Assembly: GCF_023184515.1 (NCBI RefSeq) | Contig: NZ_JAAHBP010000013.1 | Coordinates: 124,001 to 188,000, forward strand | Length of the DNA stretch: 64,000 bases | Source of the DNA: Streptomyces sp. D2-8 | GTDB taxonomy: Bacteria; Actinomycetota; Actinomycetes; Streptomycetales; Streptomycetaceae | Direction of reading: 5' to 3' | Shown: in pieces, positions 16,150 through 24,001 of the stretch | Layout of the letters: every line of letters begins with the position of its first letter | How positions within the stretch are numbered: the stretch's first letter is position 1 | Translations under genes and position numbers: made by a program | The notes under the pieces: generated by a model | What the model saw: the letters and a program-made list of their open reading frames with translations, nothing else | Told to the model about the DNA's origin: nothing | Database searches by the model: none

Positions 16150-17169
16150 ATGACAAACCCATCCTCGTACCCCACCGGCCCGACGCCGTACCCCACCGCA
16201 CCGACGCCGTACCGCACCGTCCCTCCGCCCGACCCCACCGGCCACCCCTACCACCGCCTGGACCGCGCCACGGGCCGTCACCGCTGGTGGCGGGCCTGGG
16301 TCGGGACGCTGCTGTTGGCCGTCACCTACTTCGTGTTGATCCTCGTGCTGTTCGGCGTCACCCACGGTCTCGGAACGGCGCTCGGCGCCCCGGAACTGCC
16401 CGACGGTGGTGTCGACTTAGGGCCGCTCGGAAATACGGCGATGGAACTCGTGTCCCTCGCGATAGCCCTGCCCTTGGTGCTGCTGGCCACGCTGTGGCCG
16501 GCGAGACGGCGCGCCGGAACCGTCACGTCGGTGACCGGACGGCTGAGGACCGGCTGGCTCGGGCGGTGTCTGCTGGCCGGGCTGCTGCCCCTCCTCCTGC
16601 TCACGGTGACGGCCTTCCTCCTGCCGGGCGACTCGGGCGAGTCCGACACCTGGGTGGGGTGGCGCTCCTTCCTCGCGGCCCTGGCCGTGCTGGCCGTCCT
16701 CGTCCCGCTGCAGGCCGCGGCCGAGGAGTACGTCTTCCGGGGCTGGCTGACCCAGGCGGTCGGGGCGTTCGTGCGTTCTCCGTGGTTCGCCGTGCTCCCA
16801 CAGGCCGTGCTGTTCGCCGCGGCCCACGGCTGGGGCACCCGGTGGGGCTTCCTAGGGCTGCTGGTGAACGGCCTGGTGGCGGGGCTGCTGACGATCCGCA
16901 CGGGCGGGCTGGAAGCGGCCATCGCCCTGCACGTCCTGAACAACCTGCTGGCCTTCGGCGCCTCCGCCGCGGTCGTCGACGGACTGTCGTCGGACGAGAC
17001 CGCCGCCGACGCGCCCTGGCCGCTGGCCCTCGCCGCCATCGCCACCGACCTGCTCTACGCCGCGATCGTGCTGTGGCTCGCCCGGCGCCACAAGCCGCAG
17101 CGCCTCTCGGCCCCGGCGATGCCGCCCACCCCGTACCCCGAGTACCCCGGCCCCGCCCGCACGGCCTGA
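16150..17169 (+). CDS. CPBP-family intramembrane metalloprotease with a TTA codon
   Basis: A protein of 339 residues with a Pro/Tyr/Thr-rich N-terminal tail (PTGPTPYPTAPTPYRTV) and about eight membrane helices. The three CPBP (Abi/CAAX protease-like) motifs are present: EEYVFRGWL, LFAAAHGWG and ALHVLNNLLAF, whose Glu, His and Asn residues form the active site in the family. Codon 90 (16417-16419) is TTA, the rare leucine codon read by bldA tRNA in Streptomyces, so translation may be limited to late growth or development. No ribosome site is found before any of the possible starts (16093 GTG, 16138, 16141 and 16150 ATG); 16150 is chosen for its natural N-terminus, and leaderless translation is possible. 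Substrate unknown. Confidence 0.82.
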   Translation: MTNPSSYPTGPTPYPTAPTPYRTVPPPDPTGHPYHRLDRATGRHRWWRAWVGTLLLAVTYFVLILVLFGVTHGLGTALGAPELPDGGVDLGPLGNTAMELVSLAIALPLVLLATLWPARRRAGTVTSVTGRLRTGWLGRCLLAGLLPLLLLTVTAFLLPGDSGESDTWVGWRSFLAALAVLAVLVPLQAAAEEYVFRGWLTQAVGAFVRSPWFAVLPQAVLFAAAHGWGTRWGFLGLLVNGLVAGLLTIRTGGLEAAIALHVLNNLLAFGASAAVVDGLSSDETAADAPWPLALAAIATDLLYAAIVLWLARRHKPQRLSAPAMPPTPYPEYPGPARTA

Positions 17170-17239
17170 CGTCCAGCCCACCGAACCCCTGGCGTACGCT
17201 GGGCTGGTCCGTCCACAACCCTTACGAAAGGGACGCCCG

Positions 17240-18439
17240 GTGACCGAGAAGGCCGACCTTCAGCCCATCCTCGACCGTGCAGCCGCCGGTGGGCGGATCA
17301 CCCCGGACGAGGCGCTCGTGCTGTACCGGGACGCCCCGCTGCACGCGCTGGGCATCGCCGCCGACGCCGTACGCCGCCGCCGGTACGCGGGGACCGAGCA
17401 CATCGCGACGTACATCATCGAGCGCAACATCAACTACACGAACGTCTGCGTCACGGCGTGCCGGTTCTGCGCGTTCTACGCCGCGCCCAAGGACACCGCC
17501 AAGGGCTGGACGCGTGACCTGGACGACATCCTGCGCCGGTGCGCGGAGACCGTCGAGCTGGGCGGCACCCAGATCATGTTCCAGGGCGGGCACCACCCGG
17601 ACTACGGCGTCGAGTACTACGAGAAGCACTTCGCCGCGATCAAGAAGGAATTCCCGCAGCTGGTCATCCACAGCCTGGGGGCGTCCGAGGTCGAGCACAT
17701 GGCCCGGATCTCCAAGGTGAGCGTGGAGGAGGCCATCCAGCGCATCCACGCCGCGGGGCTCGACTCCTTCGCCGGTGCCGGGGCCGAGCTGCTGCCCGAG
17801 CGGCCCCGCAAGGCCATCGCCCCGCTGAAGGAGTCCGGCGAGCGCTGGCTGGAGATCATGGAGATCGCGCACAACCTGGGCGTGGAATCCACCTCCACCA
17901 TGCTCATGGGCACCGGCGAGACCAACGCCGAGCGCATCGAGCACCTGCGGATGATCCGGGAGGTCCAGGACCGTACGGGCGGCTTCCGCGCCTTCATCCC
18001 GTACACCTACCAGCCCGAGAACAACCACCTGAAGGGCCGCACGCAGGCGACGCTCTTCGAGTACCTGCGGATGATCGCCATCGCGCGGCTGTTCATGGAC
18101 AACATCGCCCACATCCAGGGCTCGTGGCTGACCACGGGCAAGGAGGTCGGGCAGCTCTCCCTGCACTACGGCGCCGACGACCTCGGCTCGATCATGCTGG
18201 AGGAGAACGTGGTGTCGTCGGCCGGTGCCAAGCACCGGTCCAACCGGATGGAGATCATCGATCTGATCCGGAAGGCCGGCCGGGTGCCCGCCCAGCGGGC
18301 GACCACGTACGAGCACCTCGTCGTCCACGACGACCCGGCGAACGACCCGGTCGACGACCGCGTCGTCTCGCACATCTCCTCCACGGCCATCGAAGGCGGC
18401 ACGGCTCACCCCGAGCTGAAGCTGCTGGCGCCCAACTGA
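17240..18439 (+). CDS. mqnC: Cyclic dehypoxanthinyl futalosine synthase (radical SAM)
   Basis: A 399-residue enzyme from GTG with AAAGGGA 8 nt upstream. The radical SAM cysteines are C70, C74 and C77 (NVCVTACRFCAFY). The conserved flow TQIMFQGGHHPDYGVEYYE, 'HSLGASEVEHM' and FIPYTYQPENN is that of MqnC, which converts dehypoxanthinyl futalosine to the cyclic form in the futalosine route to menaquinone. The route is used by Streptomyces instead of the classical Men pathway. The gene stands 7 bp before an amidohydrolase-like gene and near menG and a MenJ-like flavoprotein, which supports the assignment. The other mqn genes are not in the window. Confidence 0.95.
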   Translation: MTEKADLQPILDRAAAGGRITPDEALVLYRDAPLHALGIAADAVRRRRYAGTEHIATYIIERNINYTNVCVTACRFCAFYAAPKDTAKGWTRDLDDILRRCAETVELGGTQIMFQGGHHPDYGVEYYEKHFAAIKKEFPQLVIHSLGASEVEHMARISKVSVEEAIQRIHAAGLDSFAGAGAELLPERPRKAIAPLKESGERWLEIMEIAHNLGVESTSTMLMGTGETNAERIEHLRMIREVQDRTGGFRAFIPYTYQPENNHLKGRTQATLFEYLRMIAIARLFMDNIAHIQGSWLTTGKEVGQLSLHYGADDLGSIMLEENVVSSAGAKHRSNRMEIIDLIRKAGRVPAQRATTYEHLVVHDDPANDPVDDRVVSHISSTAIEGGTAHPELKLLAPN

Positions 18440-18446
18440 CCCGACC

Positions 18447-19109
18447 GTGCTGACGATTCACGCCGCCCCGCTGGTCCTGCCGGCGGACGCGGCACCCGTC
18501 GTGGACGGAGCCGTCGTGGTGGACGGCGACCGGATCACCGCCGTCGAGCCGTACGAGGACGCCGTCGACAGCGCGCCGGGCGCGCGGGTGCGGCGCTGGC
18601 CGGGCGTGCTCACCCCGGGTCTGCGCCAGTGGCACCCGCTGTGGCTGCTGCGCCACTGCTACCACCCCGACCCGCGCGAAGCCGACGAGCTGGGCGAACA
18701 GCCCCTGTGGGGCGAGCGGCTGGCCGCCCTGGGCGACCTCGGCGAGACCCGCTGGTCGGGCAGCGTACGCCGCGGAGTGCAGCGGATGCTGCGGTACGGC
18801 ACGACGGCGGTCGCCTCGCCCGGCGCGCGCTTTCGCGATCCGCTGGTGGCCACGGCCGTCGCCCGGTCCGGGCTGACCGTCGTGGGGACCACAAACGCCC
18901 CCGGCACGCTGCTCGGTGAGCGGCCCGACCTCGACCCGTTCGCGGAAGGGTACGACCTCCGGGGCACCGTCCACGGCCCGCTGACCGTCGGCGGGCGGGC
19001 CGACCTGGCCGTGTTCGACGTGCCCGACGAGACGGCCCTGCGGGAGCGCGGCGCGGCGACCTGTGTGGCGACCGTGCTGGCCGGCCGGCTGGTGTACCGG
19101 GCCCGCTGA
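18447..19109 (+). CDS. Short amidohydrolase-like protein without metal ligands
   Basis: A 220-residue protein starting 7 bp after mqnC. Its start (APVVDGAVVVDGDRITAVEP) and end (LTVGGRADLAVFDVPDE ... VATVLAGRLVYRAR) are the two halves of the beta-sandwich of imidazolonepropionase-like amidohydrolases, but the barrel between them is only about 110 residues, and the usual HxH after 'PG' is replaced by PGLRQWHPLW. Family members are normally about 400 residues, so this one has lost most of the barrel and the metal site. The position after mqnC is suggestive because an amidohydrolase (aminodeoxyfutalosine deaminase) acts earlier in some futalosine pathways, but catalysis by this protein is doubtful. 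It may be a scaffold or relic; the convergent lipoprotein ends 8 bp further on, with a short GCTGA/TCAGC hairpin between. Confidence 0.75.
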   Translation: MLTIHAAPLVLPADAAPVVDGAVVVDGDRITAVEPYEDAVDSAPGARVRRWPGVLTPGLRQWHPLWLLRHCYHPDPREADELGEQPLWGERLAALGDLGETRWSGSVRRGVQRMLRYGTTAVASPGARFRDPLVATAVARSGLTVVGTTNAPGTLLGERPDLDPFAEGYDLRGTVHGPLTVGGRADLAVFDVPDETALRERGAATCVATVLAGRLVYRAR

Positions 19110-19117
19110 CCCCGGCT

Positions 19118-20137
19118 TCAGCCCGCGAACGCCTTCCCGAACGCCCCCGAACCCTGCGTCACCCCGCTGCAGTCGGTCGCCGCCTTGTCCGACGCGGAGC
19201 CGTCCGCGCACTGCCGGTCCCGGGCCGTCGACCACATCGACACCCAGGCGATGCCCTTCTCCTCGGCGAAGGCGCGGACCTCGGCGGCGTCCGCGAGCGT
19301 GAACGTCTCGTTGTCGACGTCGTTGACGCCGATCATCGAGGTGAGCGCCATGCCCTGCCAGGCGGTCGCGTCCGACGTGCCGAAGACCCTCTTCAGCTGG
19401 GTGTGCGCGGCCTTGGCGGCCGTGAGGGCGTAGCCGCCCATGTCACCGTCGTACGACGAGCCGTAGTTCATCGTCATGAGATTGACGGTGGAGACCTGTA
19501 CGCCGTTGTCGTTGGCGGAGCCGAGCAGTGCGAGTCCGTCCTTGTCCAGGCCCGAGGGCATCACCGGGAGCGTGAACGAGACCTCCAGGCCGCCGCGTTC
19601 CTGCTGCAACCGGGCGATCGCCTTCGAACGCAGGGCGACGGAGGCGGAGTCGGAGAGTTCGTCGCCCTCGATGTCGAAGTCGGCGAGGGTGGCACCGGCC
19701 GCGTCCAGGGCCTTGCCGTACGCCGCCGCCAGCTCCGAGGCGCTGTCGCAGTTCGCCGCGAGTTCCTTGCCGGAGGCGCCGCCGAAGGAGACCCGGACCT
19801 TGCCGCCGTCCTTCTTGAGCCGCGCGATACGGGAGGCGACCGTCGAGTCGCCGATGGCGTGCGTGCCGTTCCAGCGCGGGGTGCAGTCGTCGCCGTCGGC
19901 TATGACGAACGCCAGGTTGTACGTCGTGGGGGAGCCCGCGGAGTCGGTGCCGGCGGCCTCGGTGGCGCTGACGTACGGGGCGTACGCCGTGCCGGCTCCG
20001 GCGGGGGACGAGGTGCTGGGGCCGGCCGTCACCGCGGGGGCCGAGGGGGCCGCGTCGTCCTGCCCGGAGCATGCGGCGGTGGCGAGGGCGAACAGGCAGC
20101 CCAGCCCGGCCGCCGCCGGTTTCCGGTAACTCCTCAT
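19118..20137 (-). CDS. GH18-like (chitinase-family) lipoprotein
   Basis: A 339-residue lipoprotein whose ATG follows GGGAG at 8 nt; the frame continues far upstream as non-coding-looking sequence. Lipobox Cys23 (LATAAC), a short Thr/Ser/Pro spacer, then a barrel with VRVSFGGASGKELAANC and ATLADFDIEGDELSD. The latter is the GH18 DxDxE signature (D153, D155, E157), with Glu157 the expected acid. Later barrel strands carry VNLMTMNY and AWVSMWSTARDR. Family members hydrolyse chitin or peptidoglycan-like glycans; many secreted actinobacterial relatives bind chitin, so a surface chitinase-type role is likely but the substrate is not certain. It is divergent from the small gene that precedes menG. 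Confidence 0.88.
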   Translation of the reverse strand: MRSYRKPAAAGLGCLFALATAACSGQDDAAPSAPAVTAGPSTSSPAGAGTAYAPYVSATEAAGTDSAGSPTTYNLAFVIADGDDCTPRWNGTHAIGDSTVASRIARLKKDGGKVRVSFGGASGKELAANCDSASELAAAYGKALDAAGATLADFDIEGDELSDSASVALRSKAIARLQQERGGLEVSFTLPVMPSGLDKDGLALLGSANDNGVQVSTVNLMTMNYGSSYDGDMGGYALTAAKAAHTQLKRVFGTSDATAWQGMALTSMIGVNDVDNETFTLADAAEVRAFAEEKGIAWVSMWSTARDRQCADGSASDKAATDCSGVTQGSGAFGKAFAG

Positions 20138-20207
20138 GACGTGCGCTCCCGTTCTCGTGATGTCTGGGGGTAGGACAACAAGTACGTTTCCCGGCAGCAA
20201 ACGTCTC

Positions 20208-20453
20208 GTGTTCGTTGACAACTCCGGACGCCGCGCCCGGCTGCTGCGCCGGATCGGCCTCCTCCTGGGGGCCGTCTGCCTCGGGTACGCGGCCGTCCTC
20301 GGCGCGGCCTTCATGGGTTGGAGGACGTCCCTGACGCCGTCGCAGTTGCTGATCGCGGTGTTCGTGCTGCTGTGCGGCCGGGTGGAGGACGTGGCGGCAC
20401 GGGGGAAGCCGCGGCTCCTGCCCGGAGGGGGTACTGCAAGAATGGGCCCGTGA
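20208..20453 (+). CDS. Small membrane peptide coupled to menG
   Basis: An open frame of 81 residues from GTG, ending with a stop that overlaps the menG start (GTGA). It has a basic segment (GRRARLLRRIGLLLGAVCLG) and one membrane helix (about residues 15-36), then LTPSQLLIAVFVLLCGRVED, possibly a second helix. No good ribosome site is visible before 20208; the frame is open upstream to 20136. Composition and codon use look coding, and the overlap with menG is typical of real translational coupling. It could be an authentic small membrane protein or the remnant of a larger gene whose N-terminus it resembles; I do not recognise it with certainty. Confidence 0.45.
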   Translation: MFVDNSGRRARLLRRIGLLLGAVCLGYAAVLGAAFMGWRTSLTPSQLLIAVFVLLCGRVEDVAARGKPRLLPGGGTARMGP

Positions 20454-21145
20454 CCCGCGCATCCCTGGACAAGCAGCCGCACGAAGTCGCCTCGATGTTC
20501 GACGACGTGGCGGAACGGTACGACCTGACCAACGACGTGCTGTCCCTCGGCCAGGACCGGCGATGGCGCAAGGAGGTCGCCAAGGCGGTCGACGCGCGCC
20601 CCGCGCAGAGGATCCTGGACCTGGCGGCGGGCACGGGCACCTCCTCGCTGCCCTTCGCGCAGACCGGTGCCTACGTCGTCCCGTGCGACTTCTCCCAGGG
20701 CATGCTCCAGGTCGGCAAGCAGCGCCGGCCCTGGCTGCCGTACACCGCCGGCGACGCGACGAGGCTCCCCTTCAGGGACGACTCCTTCGACGCCGTCACC
20801 ATCTCCTTCGGGCTGCGCAACGTGCGGGACACGGACGCCGCCCTGCGCGAGATGCACCGGGTGACCCGGCCCGGCGGACGGATCGTGATCTGCGAGTTCT
20901 CGCACCCGACCTGGGCGCCGTTCCGCACGGTCTACACCGAGTACCTGATGCGCGCCCTGCCGCCGGTCGCCCGGGCCGTCTCCTCCAACCCGGACGCCTA
21001 CGTCTACCTCGCCGAGTCCATCCGCGCCTGGCCCGACCAGCCCGCCCTGGCCGAGCGGCTGGGCAAGGCCGGTTGGTCGCGGGTGGCCTGGCGCAATCTG
21101 AGCGGCGGGATCGTCGCCCTGCACCGGGGCTTCAAGGCGAGCTGA
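20450..21145 (+). CDS. menG: Demethylmenaquinone methyltransferase
   Basis: A 231-residue SAM methyltransferase from the GTG overlapping the upstream stop. Its start ASLDKQPHEVASMFDDVAERYDLTND is cut short in this note only by length: the family hallmark is the V-x-x-M-F-D-x-V-A-x-x-Y-D segment. Motif I is ILDLAAGTGTSS (Asp57), and 'DAVTISFGLRNVRDTDAAL' and RPGGRIVICEFS complete the UbiE/MenG pattern. It performs the last step of menaquinone synthesis, methylating demethylmenaquinone. With mqnC, the MenJ-like flavoprotein and the polyprenyl synthase in the same window, the local density of menaquinone genes is high. A convergent PASTA gene ends 2 bp after its stop. Confidence 0.92.
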   Translation: MTRASLDKQPHEVASMFDDVAERYDLTNDVLSLGQDRRWRKEVAKAVDARPAQRILDLAAGTGTSSLPFAQTGAYVVPCDFSQGMLQVGKQRRPWLPYTAGDATRLPFRDDSFDAVTISFGLRNVRDTDAALREMHRVTRPGGRIVICEFSHPTWAPFRTVYTEYLMRALPPVARAVSSNPDAYVYLAESIRAWPDQPALAERLGKAGWSRVAWRNLSGGIVALHRGFKAS

Positions 21146-21147
21146 CC

Positions 21148-21495
21148 CTACGGCGAGCTGAGGACCTTGTGGGGGTCGCCCGGCTCGTCCAGCTCGCGCT
21201 GGAAACCGCCCCTGGGCGGACGCGGGATCCGCGGTTCGTGCACGCCCCCGCCGCCCTCACCGGGCCCGAAGTCGAACCACACGTAGACCATCGAGTCCCG
21301 CGGCACCTCGGCACCGGGCGGCGGGTACTGGCGTACGACGTAGTCGACGACGGCGAGGGAGAACTCGGGCCGGTCCGGCGCGGTGAGGAGGAGGCCCCGC
21401 GCCCGGGCCGTCTCCCGCGCGTCCACGGCCATCAGGCCGACCAGACGCGGCACGCGCACGTCGGGTGTCTTGTGGGATATGTGCACAGATGTCAC
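21148..21495 (-). CDS. Single-PASTA-domain protein
   Basis: A 115-residue protein from GTG. One PASTA domain occupies about residues 10-80 (VRVPRLVGLMAVDARETARA, QYPPPGAEVPRDSMVYVW), followed by a Gly/Pro/Arg-rich tail. No signal peptide or membrane segment is seen, so unlike PASTA domains of Ser/Thr kinases and penicillin-binding proteins, this copy appears cytoplasmic or is exported by an unseen route. The ribosome site is weak. It shares a 2-bp gap with menG in convergent orientation. Functional role unknown; PASTA modules bind muropeptides or beta-lactam-like ligands in characterised proteins. Confidence 0.75.
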   Translation of the reverse strand: MTSVHISHKTPDVRVPRLVGLMAVDARETARARGLLLTAPDRPEFSLAVVDYVVRQYPPPGAEVPRDSMVYVWFDFGPGEGGGGVHEPRIPRPPRGGFQRELDEPGDPHKVLSSP

Positions 21496-21569
21496 CCCCA
21501 GCGGTACAGGAAGGGTAACTCCCGCCCCGTACCGACCGGAAGCGACAGGTGTCTTTCTGTGACAGTCGA

Positions 21570-22094
21570 CTACTCTGCGTCAGTGGCCTGGAGATCGAGC
21601 CGGTAGCAGTGCCCCGCCCGCTGCGAGGCCGGTGTCGTGAACGTCTCGGCGAGGCGCATCCCCAGGCGCCGGGTCACCGCGATGGACCGGCTGTTGCGGG
21701 CGTCGACCATCGCGACGACGCCCGGTACGCCGGTCGCCCGCATCCGCTCCAGCGTCTGCTGCGCGGCCGCGGTGACGTAGCCCTTGCCCCAGTGCTCCCG
21801 GCCCAGCCGCCAGCCGATCTCGATCTCGCCGGCCGGGCCCCAGGGCCGCTCCCACGGCTGGGCCCCGGTGAAGCCGATGACCTGTCCCGACTCGTCGAGC
21901 ACCGTCCACAGGCAGAAGCCGAGCTCGGCGTCGTGCCGGCGCTGGCGGGCGGTGAGCTCCTCGTAGACCGAGAGTTCCGCGGCCCTGCCGCCCTGGAACT
22001 CCATGACGTCCGGGTCGTCGAAGATCCGGTGCCAGATGATCGCGTCCTCGTGGGTGGGGACGCGAAGCCGCACAGCGGGGAGAACTCGGTTCAC
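21570..22094 (-). CDS. GNAT-family N-acetyltransferase (RimJ/RimL-like)
   Basis: A 174-residue protein from GTG with GAAGGG 7 nt upstream. The acetyl-CoA binding motif A is visible as EIGWRLGREHWGKGYVTAAA, and GVPGVVAMVDARNSRSIAVT with RRLGMR is the typical motif B of RimJ/RimL-type enzymes that act on small molecules or protein N-termini. VIGFTGAQPWE is strand beta4. The gene stands alone and divergent from the reductase gene at 22195; no substrate can be inferred. Confidence 0.85.
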   Translation of the reverse strand: MNRVLPAVRLRVPTHEDAIIWHRIFDDPDVMEFQGGRAAELSVYEELTARQRRHDAELGFCLWTVLDESGQVIGFTGAQPWERPWGPAGEIEIGWRLGREHWGKGYVTAAAQQTLERMRATGVPGVVAMVDARNSRSIAVTRRLGMRLAETFTTPASQRAGHCYRLDLQATDAE

Positions 22095-22194
22095 GGAGGC
22101 AGCCCTTCAGCCGGGTGATGAATGCTGCTGCATAGACTGCCCATGTCCAGTGCCGGTCGGCACGCAAGATTGACGAACTTGGGGAGATCCCGCC

Positions 22195-23487
22195 GTGACC
22201 GTCGTGACCGAGCCCCTCTCCGAGAACACCGCCGATGTGATCGTCGTGGGCGCGGGGCCGGCCGGCTCCACCACCGCCTACCACCTCGCCAAGGCGGGAC
22301 TCGACGTCCTCCTGCTGGAGAAGACCGAGTTCCCCCGCGAGAAGGTCTGCGGCGACGGCCTCACCCCGCGTGCCGTCAAGCAGCTGGTGGCGATGGGCAT
22401 CGACATCTCGGAGGAGGCCGGCTGGCTGCGCAACAAGGGCCTGCGCATCATCGGCGGCGGGGTGCGGCTCCAGCTCGACTGGCCGGATCTCGCCTCCTTC
22501 CCCGACTACGGCCTCGTCCGCAAGCGCGACGACTTCGACGAGCAGCTCGCCCGGCAGGCGCAGAAGGCCGGTGCCCGGCTCTTCGAGCGGTGCAACGTGG
22601 GCGCGCCGATCCTGGACGAGCGCACGGGCCGCATCACCGGTGTGCACGCCAAGCTCGGCGAGGAGAAGCGCGAGGTCACCTTCCGGGCGCCGCTCGTCGT
22701 GGCCGCCGACGGCAACTCCACCCGGCTGTCCCTGGCGATGGGCCTGCACCGCCGTGAGGACCGCCCGATGGGCGTGGCGGTGCGCACGTACTTCACCAGC
22801 CCGCGCCACGAGGACGACTACCTCGAGTCCTGGCTGGAGCTGTGGGACCGCCGCGGCGCCGAGGACCGCCTCCTGCCCGGCTACGGCTGGATCTTCGGCA
22901 TGGGCGACGGCACCTCGAACGTCGGCCTGGGCGTGCTCAACACCTCCGACTCCTTCAAGGAGCTGGACTGGCGCGAGGTCCTGAAGGCCTGGTGCGCGTC
23001 GATGCCGGAGGACTGGGGCTACACGCCCGACAACATGACCGGACCGATCCGCGGCGCCGCGCTCCCCATGGCCTTCAACCGCCAGCCGCACTACACCAAG
23101 GGCCTGCTGCTCGTCGGTGACGCCGGCGGCCTGGTGAACCCCTTCAACGGGGAGGGCATCGCCTACGCCATGGAGTCCGGCCAGATCGCCGCCGACGTCA
23201 TCGTCCAGGCGCACGCCCGGCCGACCCCCGCGAGCCGCGAACTGGCCCTCCAGCGCTACCCGCGCGTCCTGAAGGACACCTACGGCGGCTACTACACGCT
23301 CGGCCGCGCCTTCGTGAAGCTCATCGGCAATCCGAAGGTCATGCAGATCGCGGCCCAGCGCGGTCTCACGCACCCGATGCTGATGAAGTTCACGCTGAAG
23401 CTCCTCGCGAACCTCACCGACCCGACGGGCGGCGACGCGATGGACCGCATCATCAACGGGCTGAGCAGGGTGGCACCGAAGGCCTGA
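22195..23487 (+). CDS. Geranylgeranyl-reductase-family flavoprotein (menaquinone side-chain reductase-like)
   Basis: A 430-residue FAD protein from GTG with GGGGAG 8 nt upstream. Residues about 12-35 hold the Rossmann motif VIVVGAGPAGSTTAYHLAKA; KVCGDGLTPRAV is the conserved 'C-G-D-G' loop of the geranylgeranyl reductase family, and GLLLVGDAGGLVNPFNGEGI is the second FAD contact. Family members in actinobacteria reduce one isoprene double bond of menaquinone (MenJ); the location 1 kb after menG makes this the best guess, but reduction of other polyprenyl lipids cannot be excluded. Promoter elements could lie in the 100-bp gap to the divergent GNAT gene. Confidence 0.85.
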   Translation: MTVVTEPLSENTADVIVVGAGPAGSTTAYHLAKAGLDVLLLEKTEFPREKVCGDGLTPRAVKQLVAMGIDISEEAGWLRNKGLRIIGGGVRLQLDWPDLASFPDYGLVRKRDDFDEQLARQAQKAGARLFERCNVGAPILDERTGRITGVHAKLGEEKREVTFRAPLVVAADGNSTRLSLAMGLHRREDRPMGVAVRTYFTSPRHEDDYLESWLELWDRRGAEDRLLPGYGWIFGMGDGTSNVGLGVLNTSDSFKELDWREVLKAWCASMPEDWGYTPDNMTGPIRGAALPMAFNRQPHYTKGLLLVGDAGGLVNPFNGEGIAYAMESGQIAADVIVQAHARPTPASRELALQRYPRVLKDTYGGYYTLGRAFVKLIGNPKVMQIAAQRGLTHPMLMKFTLKLLANLTDPTGGDAMDRIINGLSRVAPKA

Positions 23488-23520
23488 GCGGGTGGCCGGC
23501 CGGTGATGCCGGCGGCGTGA

Positions 23521-23562
23521 TCAGGCGCTCGTCACCAGGCGCTCGTCATCAGACGCTCGTCG
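23521..23562. repeat. Three 14-bp tandem repeats
   Basis: Three head-to-tail copies of a 14-bp unit, TCAGGCGCTCGTCA, CCAGGCGCTCGTCA and TCAGACGCTCGTCG, follow the reductase stop by 33 bp. Each differs from the others at one to three bases. The third copy contains the stop codon of a decayed minus-strand frame, so the repeats may have arisen by slippage at the end of that gene. Confidence 0.8.
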
Positions 23563-23753
23563 CCGTGATGTCGGCGGCCCGGCGCGCGTACACCGCGTCC
23601 CGCCGGTCCGCCCCCTGCCGCGGCGCGTCCTTGTGCTCCCGCCAGGAGAGCCGGTCGCACCCTCGCACCGCACGAAGACCCGCAGATCACCACAAGCCGT
23701 GCCGGGACGTCACCGCGTTCGATCCGGACCTCGCCGCGCTCATCGGCGCGCAC
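23549..23753 (-). pseudogene. Decayed gene remnant between reductase and NlpC/P60 genes
   Basis: On the minus strand one frame reads RADERGEVRIERGDVPARLV and another, closer to the 14-bp repeats, reads WREHKDAPRQGADRRDAVYA followed by RRAADITATSV and a stop at 23549-23551. Both have natural charged composition, while the continuing frames around them do not, and a third frame between them gives DLRVFVRCEGATGSP. The simplest reading is one gene broken by two or more frameshifts. It has no ribosome site or clear start, and the plus-strand frames here are not protein-like. The remaining gap up to 24001 shows no gene. Confidence 0.35.
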
Positions 23754-24001
23754 GGCCCGGCCGTCAATACCCTGCCAGGTCAGGACAATTCGGGCGCAGA
23801 ATGCCGGAGTGACGGGAGCGCGTGGGCGGGCGGCGGTGTCGTGTGGGCCCGAGAAGGGCCCTGAGGGCCCCTGGAGTGGCCCGGGGGCGGGCCGAGGGGT
23901 GCGGGGGCCCGATGGGCCCGGAAAGGCCGGGAGGGCCGTTGCCTCGGTGCGGCAGCGACCCTCGAGCCCGTATGTGCGGATGTGTCAGACGGGGCGTGAC
24001 G

